Below are positions 44,101 to 51,840 of a stretch of 64,000 bases of DNA, piece by piece. Where the stretch lies: positions 219,857 to 283,856 of the forward strand of contig JACRJM010000015.1 of assembly GCA_016219965.1 (NCBI GenBank). The letters run 5' to 3'. The DNA comes from Candidatus Schekmanbacteria bacterium (GTDB taxonomy: Bacteria > Schekmanbacteria > GWA2-38-11 > J061). The number at the start of each line of letters is the position of its first letter. The first letter of the stretch is position 1. The position numbers and the translations under genes are program-made. The notes beneath the pieces were generated by a model. It had not been told where the DNA came from and made no database searches. It saw only the letters and a program-made list of their open reading frames with translations.

Positions 44101-44162
44101 GTTCAACTATTAAAAAGATAGAAAAAGAAATCAATTCAAGAATTGATAGCATCATTAATTAG
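41160..44162 (+). CDS. Large polytopic membrane protein fused to a spermidine-synthase-like domain
   Basis: 1000 residues, TTG start with GAGGG upstream. Residues 1-470 have about 14 membrane helices, beginning GAAALMYQVIWVRMLGLIFGG and repeated at 245-265 (GYEVLWTRVL), the pattern of fused membrane/spermidine-synthase proteins. Residues 510-720 are a SAM-binding-type domain: VLVIGTGSGMTLGATS, LVEIEPEVIGA, DVITADPIHPWFRG. The last 160 residues are of unknown fold. A polyamine role is unlikely from this context; it may transfer an aminopropyl or similar group, or be inactive. Encoded in the filament locus. Confidence 0.85.
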   Translation: MLLIVIYLMFFLSGAAALMYQVIWVRMLGLIFGGTNLAVTAVLSIFMAGLALGGYAIGRYADKTAKHLRLYGLLEFGIGISAILFVFFIKAYPLTYIFLASGKDDSPVYLFSIRILFSLAALIVPTTLMGGTLPVLTKFVSRREKDVGSQLSFLYAFNTIGAVAGALIAGFYLLRFYSVTVTVSAAVAINLLIGIISILIQDKTARVFAVDKSAEESKGSFPDNVTDEKTSEYNGSLFPVRLVVLGIGISGFCALGYEVLWTRVLTIVVGASVYGFTIMLVAFLAGIAIGSELYGIIPKIFRLKDRGIGSSIFWFGIVQIIIGITALIVSIYIRDLPVNSMRLQNYFQNAGEEFFQAKIWSNFALAFIYMFVPALFMGISFPLAGKVHAEYKKKVGSAVGELLAYNTVGAILGAAVSGFVMIYLFGIERSLQILIVINLGLGLLVVLSLLNIKLLNWFVPVLTIGSLLFLFFNHDALRIWNTKYFAIFRNNQPEAFNTPEKIEEAMENTDVLYYAEGVEAIISSVKVKGGHQSFITNGRVEASTSMEGQQCQIFLGHLPMLLNKNPRKVLVIGTGSGMTLGATSVYPSVEEITLVEIEPEVIGATRTFGAYNHHVIDNPKLRMIFNDGRNFLLTTKEKFDVITADPIHPWFRGAGYLYATEYFKLASEHLTPGGIICQWLPLYELTVDNVKSVVKTFSENFKYSMIWLSYNDAEIIGSNSPIMIDESELSVRVSQPEVLNDLKRVLVQSSDDLLSFFLMGRKGMEEFSRDGIANTNDNLYLEFSAPFSIGKGFLTGINVNALAKYRESILPYLVPAEGREAQEEQKKKWESYDRASDIAVKAQGLFLGGKSGSRDFEIFMNVLEDKYKWHALGRMLRSEITLKRLLEPKLLKQTGIELADLSGRRILIELSVVLVPVSKERAAVAFVDNEARKIYGQIYINDLSDETINPLVDDIMTGIDNVYNKEFESAVRVGKTLPPYGSTIKKIEKEINSRIDSIIN

Positions 44163-44174
44163 AAAATAAAAAAA

Positions 44175-46127
44175 ATGCTGAACAAGATAGTCACATACGA
44201 AAAAAAAACATTTTTTTATATTTTGCTTTTAGCCCTGCTCGGACTGTTGGTCTATTCAAATACATTACATGTGCCTTTTATCTTTGATGATGAGCCTACA
44301 ATAATAAGGAACCCGGTAATAAGGAGCTTAAGCAATCTCATCGTTAACCCGCCGGAAGGCAGGTATAATACCGGAAGATTTATTGCATATTTAACTTTTG
44401 CAATAAATTACAGGGTTAACGGGCTTGATGTTGCAGGCTATCATATCTTCAATATTGCAGTTCATATTATCAATACCCTGCTTGTCTATGCTCTTATTAT
44501 CCTGACTTTTAAAACTCCCCGGATGAAGAGCTCCGGGTTAGCAGATCTTGCAGGGGAGGTCGCTTTTATGGTTTCAGCCTTTTTTGCCCTTCACCCTGTC
44601 CAGACACAAGCTGTAACTTATATAGTTCAGAGAATGACATCACTGGCGGCACTTTTTTATCTTTCAGCAGTTGTGCTTTATATTAAAACAAGATTGAGCC
44701 AGGAAGGACGCGAGTTTTTCAGCAGAAGAACAATTTCTTTCTATGCCTTGTCAATTGCCTGCATTATTCTTGCAATGAAAACCAAGGAGATTTCATTTAC
44801 ATTGCCACTGACAATAGTGCTTTATGAGTTTCTTTTTTTCAGGGCAACAGGGATGAAAAGGCTTCAATTGATATTGCCTGTTCTTTTGACTGCCTTGATA
44901 ATTCCATTAGGCATTATAAATTTTAATGCGCCTTTGGGGAATGTCTTTTCCGATGTAAATGAAATAGCATCCGGCAAGGCGAAGATATCGAGTGCCGATT
45001 ATCTTTTGACACAATTCAGCGTTATCGTTAAATATTTAAGGTTGTTGTTTTTCCCGTTAAACCAGAATCTTGATTATGACTATCCATTGTATAATTCTTT
45101 TTTTGATATAAATGTTATTCTTCCATTTCTTGTTATTGTTTTATTATTTTCAAGCGCTCTGTTTATGGCAAGAAAAGCATTCAAGGGATCCGACCCTTAT
45201 ATGTTGCTTGTTTCCTTTGGAATATTCTGGTTCTTGATCACAATATCCATCGAATCAAGCATTATTCCCATTGCCGACGTTATTGTTGAACATCGGGTAT
45301 ATCTTCCATCTGTTGGTTTTTTTGCCGCCCTGGTTGCTTTCCTCATGTCTATTGGGTTCAATGCAAAAACAGGGCTCTCAAAGGCCGGCTATGTGATAGT
45401 TTCAATGTTGTTATGTGCTGCAATTTTATTTTCCTTCCTTACATTTTCAAGAAACGATGTATGGGGAAAAGAAACGGTTTTTTGGGAAGATGTAGTTAAA
45501 AAAAGCCCCAATCTGGCAAGGGCACATGGCAACCTGGGCAATGCATATGTGAAAGCCGGTAAATTGGAAGATGCTGTGAGGGAATTTGAAACGGCAGTTG
45601 ACCTTCGTCCGGACTATGCGATTGCACATTATAATTTAGGCAATATTTACGGGAAATCAGGAGATTTTAAGAGTGCAATAGAAGAATTGAAGATTGCTAT
45701 AAGTATAGACCCAAAATATGCTTCACCGCACAATAACCTAGGGCTTATCTATAAAATTGAAGGCAAAACAGAAGAAGCGATAGATGAATATAAGCGTGCA
45801 CTTGAAATAGAGCCTGATAATTCTGAGATACACTTTAACCTCGGAGTGGTTTACAGTGATATTGGCATGTTTGATGAGGCAATCGCAAGATACAAGTATG
45901 CGATAAAATTCAATGCTGATTACACGGCGGCTCACAATAATCTCGGAGCAATTTTCGGGAAACTTGGTAAATTTGAAGATGCCATAAGGGAATTTCAAAC
46001 TGTAAAGGAGTTAAATCCTTCTGATGCAGGTGCTTACTATAACTTAGGGTTAATTTACAGGAAGCAGGGAAGAATGAATGAAGCTTTAAAGGAATTTCAA
46101 GCTGCAGATGCACTCAGAGCTAAATGA
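44175..46127 (+). CDS. GT-C membrane protein with six C-terminal TPR repeats, copy 1
   Basis: 650 residues. About ten membrane helices in 1-430, with IFDDEPTIIRN in the first loop (the DD pair expected to be catalytic in GT-C enzymes), and LHPVQTQAVTYIVQRMTSLAAL. From about 435 to the end are six TPR repeats (HGNLGNAYVKAGKLEDAVREF onward). The plan resembles eukaryotic TMTC O-mannosyltransferases, but this copy has TGRFIAYLTFAI where the other two have YRPL. It may put sugars on exported proteins such as the cytochromes here. Overlaps the next copy by four bases. Confidence 0.8.
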   Translation: MLNKIVTYEKKTFFYILLLALLGLLVYSNTLHVPFIFDDEPTIIRNPVIRSLSNLIVNPPEGRYNTGRFIAYLTFAINYRVNGLDVAGYHIFNIAVHIINTLLVYALIILTFKTPRMKSSGLADLAGEVAFMVSAFFALHPVQTQAVTYIVQRMTSLAALFYLSAVVLYIKTRLSQEGREFFSRRTISFYALSIACIILAMKTKEISFTLPLTIVLYEFLFFRATGMKRLQLILPVLLTALIIPLGIINFNAPLGNVFSDVNEIASGKAKISSADYLLTQFSVIVKYLRLLFFPLNQNLDYDYPLYNSFFDINVILPFLVIVLLFSSALFMARKAFKGSDPYMLLVSFGIFWFLITISIESSIIPIADVIVEHRVYLPSVGFFAALVAFLMSIGFNAKTGLSKAGYVIVSMLLCAAILFSFLTFSRNDVWGKETVFWEDVVKKSPNLARAHGNLGNAYVKAGKLEDAVREFETAVDLRPDYAIAHYNLGNIYGKSGDFKSAIEELKIAISIDPKYASPHNNLGLIYKIEGKTEEAIDEYKRALEIEPDNSEIHFNLGVVYSDIGMFDEAIARYKYAIKFNADYTAAHNNLGAIFGKLGKFEDAIREFQTVKELNPSDAGAYYNLGLIYRKQGRMNEALKEFQAADALRAK

Positions 46128-48052
46128 CAAATAATAATCAAATATATCTTCGCTTCAAGGCTAACAAATTTTATTTTCTGATAATAATTGCAATCATTTC
46201 ATCTCTTGCATACAGCGTCACTCTTTTAAATGGCTTCGTCATGGATGATTATTTTACAGTTTTGAAAAACAACTGGATTAAAAAAGCCAATAATATCCCG
46301 GAAATATTTACTTCAAATTACTGGGCTTATTCCGGCGGGCATACAAGCTTTTACAGGCCCCTGATACATATAATCTTTATGACAGGCTATGTTCTCTTTG
46401 GTCTTAACCCACAGGGTTTCCATCTTATAAATCTTTTGTTTCACGCCGCGGTTTCAATTCTTGTATTTCTGATTTCTGCTAAGCTTTTCAGGAAAATATA
46501 CCCGTCGGTTAAAGATGAAATCCTGTTTTTTTCTTTTATTGCATCACTTTTATTTGCCCTCCATCCTATTCACACGGAAGCTGTTGCATGGGTTTCGGGA
46601 ATTACAGATGTTTCATATTCATTCTTCTATCTGCTCTCTTTTTACCTTTACATTCAATGGCGGGAAAAAGAACTGTCAGGCAATATTATTTATTTTTGCT
46701 CAGTCATGTCATTCTTCCTTTCCACCTTATGCAAGGAACCGGCGCTTACACTTCCTGTTGTACTTGTCTTATATGACAGTTTATTTATGAAGACTAAAGT
46801 CTGGAAATATGACTCCTTCAGGCGGTATATCCCATTTCTAATTACTGCCGGAACATATCTTTCAATGAGAATTTATGCTCTACAGGGAATAGCCCCTGTA
46901 AAAAAGAAACTTGAGTTTAGCGCTTATTATTATCTATATAACATCCCTGTTTTTATCAGCAGTTATATTGGCAAATTACTTTTTCCGATAAATCTCAATG
47001 TTTGGCATGTTTTTAACCCGGTTAAATCATTTATAGATATAAGGTTCTTCCTATCTCTCGCCATAATCTCTTTGATTTGTGTTATTGTTATAAGGTCATC
47101 AAAAAACAAGATTTCTTTTTTTGGTTTTATTCTCTTTATGATTCCGCTTTGTCCCACCCTATATGCTCCGGCACTTGCACAGAGAGTTGAGAATGTTTTT
47201 ACCGAACGTTACATTTATCTTCCTTCATTAGGTTTTATTCTGGTTATAACCGGATGTATATTGTGGCTTAGGGAGAATAGACCTCAATGGACAAATGCAG
47301 TTTTGCTTATTGTAAGCATTATACTGGTTATCTATTTTCAGGGAACTGTGCGGCGGGCATTTGTCTGGAAAGACAGCTACACTTTGTGGACCGATGCCGC
47401 TCATAAATCTCCGGAAAGTTCCAACCCCCACAATGCACTTGGCGATTATTTCAATGAAAAGGGGATTATTGATAAAGCTATAGAAGAATACAAGACAGCA
47501 ATTAGGCTTGAGCCAGAATGGGCAAATAGTTATATAAACCTCGGCATTTCCTATAATAAAAAGGGATTGACTGATCTTGCGGTTGAACAGTTCTTGATTG
47601 CGCTGAAATTAAATCCCGAATTTCCTGAACCATACAACAACCTCGGTATCATCTATGCAAGAAGGGGGAAAGAAAAAATTGCAATTGACTATTTTAAGAA
47701 AGCAATAGAACTTAATCCCTACTTTGAAGAGGCTTACAGGAATCTTAGCATAGTGTATTCTGCAGATAATAATATGGAAGAGGCAATAAAATATCTGGAG
47801 ATTGCCATCAAGCTCAATCCTGATAACGCGGATTCTCATAATAATATCGGGGTTCTCTATGCAGAAAGCGGCTTTATTGAAGATGCAATAGGGCATTTCA
47901 GGACAGCAATTAAACTACAGCCTGAAGATCCATTCGGGTATTATAATCTTTCAAAGGCTTATGAAATTAAAGGTTTAAAGGTTGAAGCAGAAGAGATGAG
48001 AGTAAAGGGGAAAGGACTTGATAGAGATATGAAATCTCCTTCAAGACAGTAA
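46124..48052 (+). CDS. TMTC-like GT-C/TPR protein, copy 2
   Basis: 642 residues. First loop FVMDDYFTVLKN, then SFYRPLIHIIFM, GFHLINLLFHAAVSILVF and LHPIHTEAVAWVSGITDVSYSF: this series is the signature of the TMTC family of protein O-mannosyltransferases, in the right order. Ten or so helices end near 420, then six TPR repeats (NALGDYFNEKGIIDKAIEEY onward). The start codon overlaps copy 1 (ATGA). In eukaryotes TMTCs mannosylate extracellular beta-domain proteins. The bacterial substrate is unknown; exported cytochromes or propellers of this locus are candidates. Confidence 0.84.
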   Translation: MTNNNQIYLRFKANKFYFLIIIAIISSLAYSVTLLNGFVMDDYFTVLKNNWIKKANNIPEIFTSNYWAYSGGHTSFYRPLIHIIFMTGYVLFGLNPQGFHLINLLFHAAVSILVFLISAKLFRKIYPSVKDEILFFSFIASLLFALHPIHTEAVAWVSGITDVSYSFFYLLSFYLYIQWREKELSGNIIYFCSVMSFFLSTLCKEPALTLPVVLVLYDSLFMKTKVWKYDSFRRYIPFLITAGTYLSMRIYALQGIAPVKKKLEFSAYYYLYNIPVFISSYIGKLLFPINLNVWHVFNPVKSFIDIRFFLSLAIISLICVIVIRSSKNKISFFGFILFMIPLCPTLYAPALAQRVENVFTERYIYLPSLGFILVITGCILWLRENRPQWTNAVLLIVSIILVIYFQGTVRRAFVWKDSYTLWTDAAHKSPESSNPHNALGDYFNEKGIIDKAIEEYKTAIRLEPEWANSYINLGISYNKKGLTDLAVEQFLIALKLNPEFPEPYNNLGIIYARRGKEKIAIDYFKKAIELNPYFEEAYRNLSIVYSADNNMEEAIKYLEIAIKLNPDNADSHNNIGVLYAESGFIEDAIGHFRTAIKLQPEDPFGYYNLSKAYEIKGLKVEAEEMRVKGKGLDRDMKSPSRQ

Positions 48053-48081
48053 AAGTATAATCTGAAAGAATTTGAGCTGAG

Positions 48082-49959
48082 ATGAAATTCGGATTTTCAA
48101 AATCAAGAGAAGGAATAACTATTATTATTTTGACAATAGTCTCCTTCGCTGTCTTCGGGAATGCCCTTTTTAACGGATTTGTTTACGATGATCATTTCCA
48201 GATATTGGATAATGAATGGATCAAAGATGCAAAATATATCCCCAAAATATTTTCCACAAATGTCTGGGAGTTTGAAGGTGAGGTTTCAAATTACTACAGA
48301 CCTCTTATGCATCTAAGTTATATGGCCTGTTATTATATCTTTGGAATCGAACCCTTTGGATTTCATCTTGTAAATGTCTTTTTTCATATAGGAGTCTCTT
48401 TACTCCTTTTTTTCATTATTTACAGGATGCTTGAAGGAATAATTACCCCTTATCCGGCTTCACCTTTTTTGCCTGCTCTTGCAGGTGCAGTGCTGTACGC
48501 GGTACATCCTGTGCATACTGAAGCTGTGACCTGGGTTGCCGGTATACCTGAGCTTTCTTTTTCATTTTTTTATTTGCTTTCTTTTTATCTTTACTTATCA
48601 GCGACAGCAGTGAAAGATTTGTCCTTTTTGCTCTCCCTCTTGTCATTTTTCCTTGCAATATTGTGCAAAGAGACAGCTTTGACACTACCATTAATCATTG
48701 TCTGTTATGATTTTTCTTTCAGAAGGAATAAGCTGATATTTTCTGATTTTCTTAAAAGATACCTGCTTTTTTTTATGGTCTGTGGAACTTACCTTGTTTT
48801 AAGGTTTTCAGTGCTTGGAAATTTTGCGCCTTTAAAACGTCATTCCAATCTCAGCGTTTATGAATATTTCATCAATATATTTCCTCTTTTCAGCAAGTAT
48901 CTCAAAAAACTCATTTTTCCTGCAAACCTAAATGCTTTTCATGTTCTTCATCCAATTTCTGCTTTGATGACTGTTAAAGGAATTGTCTCGATAGTGATAT
49001 TTTTATTGTTTGTCATTTCAATGTTTATTTCCCTTAAAAAGAACAAAGAGATCTTTTTTGCTCTTAATCTAATTGCCCTGCCTTTAATCCCTGTGCTGTA
49101 TATACCGGCACTTGGTGAAAATACTTTTTCTGACCGGTACCTCTATCTTCCATCTGCCGGATTTGTGATGCTTTTATCAATTATGTTTTTTTGGCTTAAT
49201 GCCTATAAAGCCAAATGCTTCAATTTTATTTCAGTTAGCTTCCTTATAGTAATTTGTTTTTATGCTTTTAATACCATAGAAAGAAACAAGGTCTGGGAAA
49301 ATGATTTTTCCTTGTGGAAAGATACTGTGAAAAAGTCTCCTGACAGTGCATTTGCACTTAATGAACTTGGGATTGCATATGCAGGCAAAGGCATGTTTGA
49401 TGATGCAATAAAGCGATATGTTGCGGCTTTGAAGATAAACCCTGATTTTGCAAGAGCGCATAATAACCTCGGAATGGCTTATATGGCTGGGGGGCAAATA
49501 GATAAAGCCATTGAACATTATAATGAAGCTTTGAAGATAAGCCCAAATTTTTCAAAAGTACATAATAACCTCGGAATAGCATATGAGAAAAAAGGTATGA
49601 CAGATGAGGCGATTGATGAGTTTAAAAAGACGCTGGATTTGGATCCTGATGGTTACGAGTTTTATATTAATTTGGGAAATGCTTACAATAAAAAGAGATT
49701 GCCACAAAAAGCAATGGAATCGTACCAGAAGGCACTGGAATTAAAACCGGGCAATTCTGATGTGTGCATGCATATCGGTATTCTTTACGGGGAATCGGGG
49801 CAACTAGATAATGCGATTGAATATTTTGAAAAAGCTTTAGCATCAAATCCGAGTGACCCGATAATCTATTTCAACATGTCAAATGCCTATAAACTAAAAG
49901 GGCTTGTAAATAAAGCTGAAGAATACATGGCCAAGGGAAGAAGTCTGTCGGAAAGGTAG
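48082..49959 (+). CDS. TMTC-like GT-C/TPR protein, copy 3
   Basis: 625 residues. FVYDDHFQILDN, NYYRPLMHLSYM, GFHLVNVFFHIGVSLLLF, VHPVHTEAVTWVAGIPELSFSF and ENTFSDRYLYLPSAG repeat the signature of copy 2. Six TPR repeats follow from about 420 (NELGIAYAGKGMFDDAIKRY onward). About 30 bases after copy 2. Three tandem, clearly diverged versions suggest different acceptors or a complex. It ends the membrane-protein block; the next 130 bases carry only a weak promoter. Confidence 0.84.
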   Translation: MKFGFSKSREGITIIILTIVSFAVFGNALFNGFVYDDHFQILDNEWIKDAKYIPKIFSTNVWEFEGEVSNYYRPLMHLSYMACYYIFGIEPFGFHLVNVFFHIGVSLLLFFIIYRMLEGIITPYPASPFLPALAGAVLYAVHPVHTEAVTWVAGIPELSFSFFYLLSFYLYLSATAVKDLSFLLSLLSFFLAILCKETALTLPLIIVCYDFSFRRNKLIFSDFLKRYLLFFMVCGTYLVLRFSVLGNFAPLKRHSNLSVYEYFINIFPLFSKYLKKLIFPANLNAFHVLHPISALMTVKGIVSIVIFLLFVISMFISLKKNKEIFFALNLIALPLIPVLYIPALGENTFSDRYLYLPSAGFVMLLSIMFFWLNAYKAKCFNFISVSFLIVICFYAFNTIERNKVWENDFSLWKDTVKKSPDSAFALNELGIAYAGKGMFDDAIKRYVAALKINPDFARAHNNLGMAYMAGGQIDKAIEHYNEALKISPNFSKVHNNLGIAYEKKGMTDEAIDEFKKTLDLDPDGYEFYINLGNAYNKKRLPQKAMESYQKALELKPGNSDVCMHIGILYGESGQLDNAIEYFEKALASNPSDPIIYFNMSNAYKLKGLVNKAEEYMAKGRSLSER

Positions 49960-50069
49960 ATTTGCTCTGATGATTATGTTAGTTGACATAATAACTGGAT
50001 TTGATAAATTCATTGAATTTATTAATTAAAACAAACTATAAATAAACACTGATGACGGTTAAATTTTAA

Positions 50070-50075
50070 TATAAT
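50070..50075 (+). promoter_or_regulatory. Candidate -10 box before the lipoprotein genes
   Basis: TATAAT 33 bases before the start at 50103. The -35 region is a weak match. Low certainty. Confidence 0.3.
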
Positions 50076-50102
50076 GCGAGAAAAATATTCGGGATGCCGG
50101 CA

Positions 50103-50672
50103 ATGAAAATCTATAATTTAAACAAATGTGTGGTTTTATTTGTGCTTCTGTCATTTTTAGCCTGCTCTCATACCGACGTTTATAAAGATACTAATATGGA
50201 CTTCGGAGCAATACAGAGGGTGGCTGTCATGCCTTTTGCAAATTTTTCAAGAGATAATCAGGCAGCAAGCAGGGTAAGGGATGTTTTTATTACTATGTTA
50301 ATGGCAACAAGCACAGTATATGTTATCCCTACGGGTGAAGTATCAAGCGGAATCTTAAAAACTGGTATGACTGATTCGTCCGCTCCCTCTGAAGAGGAAA
50401 TTAAGAGGTTTGCAAATATCGTCAATGCAGATGCCGTGATTACTGGTGTTGTGAAAGAGTATGGGGAAGTCAGGTCAGGAAGCACCCCTTCAAATATCAT
50501 TTCTATCAGCATGCAGATGATAGAGAAGGACTCAGCTAATGTAGTATGGTCCGCTTCCTCAACAAAAGGTGGGGTAAGCATTACAGACCGACTTTTTGGA
50601 GGTGGCGGTGTTCCAATAAATGATATTACAGAAGATGCAATCAATGAAATATTGGATAAGCTTTTCCAGTAG
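50103..50672 (+). CDS. Small lipoprotein with a CsgG/GNA1162-like fold
   Basis: 189 residues from ATG 50103 (ATG 50094 possible). Signal peptide with lipobox SFLAC. The pattern AIQRVAVMPFANFSRDNQAA, then NADAVITGVVKEYGE and DSANVVWSAS, resembles lipoproteins built on the CsgG/TolB-N-like alpha/beta fold that sit at the outer membrane. CsgG itself makes a secretion channel for curli; whether this protein does is unknown. It overlaps the next lipoprotein gene by 29 bases. A role in exporting filament subunits is an inference from place. Confidence 0.7.
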   Translation: MKIYNLNKCVVLFVLLSFLACSHTDVYKDTNMDFGAIQRVAVMPFANFSRDNQAASRVRDVFITMLMATSTVYVIPTGEVSSGILKTGMTDSSAPSEEEIKRFANIVNADAVITGVVKEYGEVRSGSTPSNIISISMQMIEKDSANVVWSASSTKGGVSITDRLFGGGGVPINDITEDAINEILDKLFQ

Positions 50673-51771
50673 ACTGTTAGTCTGCCTTTCCGTAATTATT
50701 TTAATTTCCCACGGCTGTTCAATAACTGATAAGAAAGTGGAAAGAGGCTACGAAAATATTCAAAAACTGAATATAGCCGTTTTACCAATACAAAATCTGA
50801 GCGGTTCTGTAGCGCCGTTAAAAGAAATAAGGGAACTACTCATAGCCAGAGTTAGAAGTATGGGAATAAATGTGATAGAGGAATCTCTCCTTGAAGGATA
50901 TATGGAAAAAAACAGAATACGTTATTCAGGCGGGATAGATAACAAAACATCTCTATCAATAAAGGCTGAAATAGGAGTTGATGCTGTTTTAATCACATCT
51001 CTTACTCTTTACAATGAGTATCTTCCGCCGAGGGTTTCGTTAAGTTCAAGGATGGTTTCAACCGGAGGAGAACCGTCAATAATGTGGATGGATAGCATTG
51101 GCTTTGCAGGAAATGATTTCCAGGGTTTGTTGGGATTGGGCATTATAACGGATCCGGTTGAAGCAAGGGTAAAAGCTGTTATGCTTCTTGTTGATTCATT
51201 GTCAGGATATCTTTCAGGGAAAGTTGGGATCTATGAAGCCCCATGGGGAGGAATTAGGTTTAATCCGAAGTATGTTTATAATAAAAATTTCATTAAAAAA
51301 GATAATAAATACAAGATAGCAGTAATACCATTTTTCAATGACAGCACTCGGAAGAATGCAGGGGAAATAATGATGCTCCATTTTGTTGAGCAATTGGTGA
51401 AACAAAAAGAATTTGATTTGGTAGAACCTGGGATAGTAAGGGAAAAACTTCTTGAATTAAGAATAATAATGGATCAGGGGATTTCAACTCCTCAATCCGA
51501 ACTTCTTTTTTACACTTCCGACATTGATTTGATATTGGGTGGGAGAGTAACTGATTTTCAGGATTTTATAGGTTTTTATGGCAATCCCATTGTTGATTTC
51601 TCTGCAATGATTATGGAAAGAAACAGCCGTGATGTTGTATTTGCGGCTAAGAGCTATAACAGGGGAGGTGACTATGTTTTTCTGTTCGACTGGGGGACGA
51701 TTAATGTAGCTGAAGAAATGGCATCTGAAATGATTAAGGCTGTCACTGGTTTAATTGTGACTGATAACTAA
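50644..51771 (+). CDS. Lipoprotein with two CsgG-like alpha/beta halves
   Basis: 375 residues from the ATG at 50644, inside the end of the preceding gene. Signal peptide with lipobox ILISHGC. Two similar units: LNIAVLPIQNLSGSVAPL...GVDAVLITSLTLYN, and YKIAVIPFFNDSTRKNAGE...DIDLILGGRVTDFQDF. Each looks like the MPF-containing alpha/beta unit of its neighbour, so this is probably an internal duplication. It likely works with the neighbour at the outer membrane. Family not recognised by name. Confidence 0.7.
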   Translation: MKYWISFSSRLLVCLSVIILISHGCSITDKKVERGYENIQKLNIAVLPIQNLSGSVAPLKEIRELLIARVRSMGINVIEESLLEGYMEKNRIRYSGGIDNKTSLSIKAEIGVDAVLITSLTLYNEYLPPRVSLSSRMVSTGGEPSIMWMDSIGFAGNDFQGLLGLGIITDPVEARVKAVMLLVDSLSGYLSGKVGIYEAPWGGIRFNPKYVYNKNFIKKDNKYKIAVIPFFNDSTRKNAGEIMMLHFVEQLVKQKEFDLVEPGIVREKLLELRIIMDQGISTPQSELLFYTSDIDLILGGRVTDFQDFIGFYGNPIVDFSAMIMERNSRDVVFAAKSYNRGGDYVFLFDWGTINVAEEMASEMIKAVTGLIVTDN

Positions 51772-51840
51772 ATAAGATTTAATAAGGCCAGTAGGAATGA
51801 GGCGCATTTGCATAAAATGTAATTAAGTGAGGATATTTAT

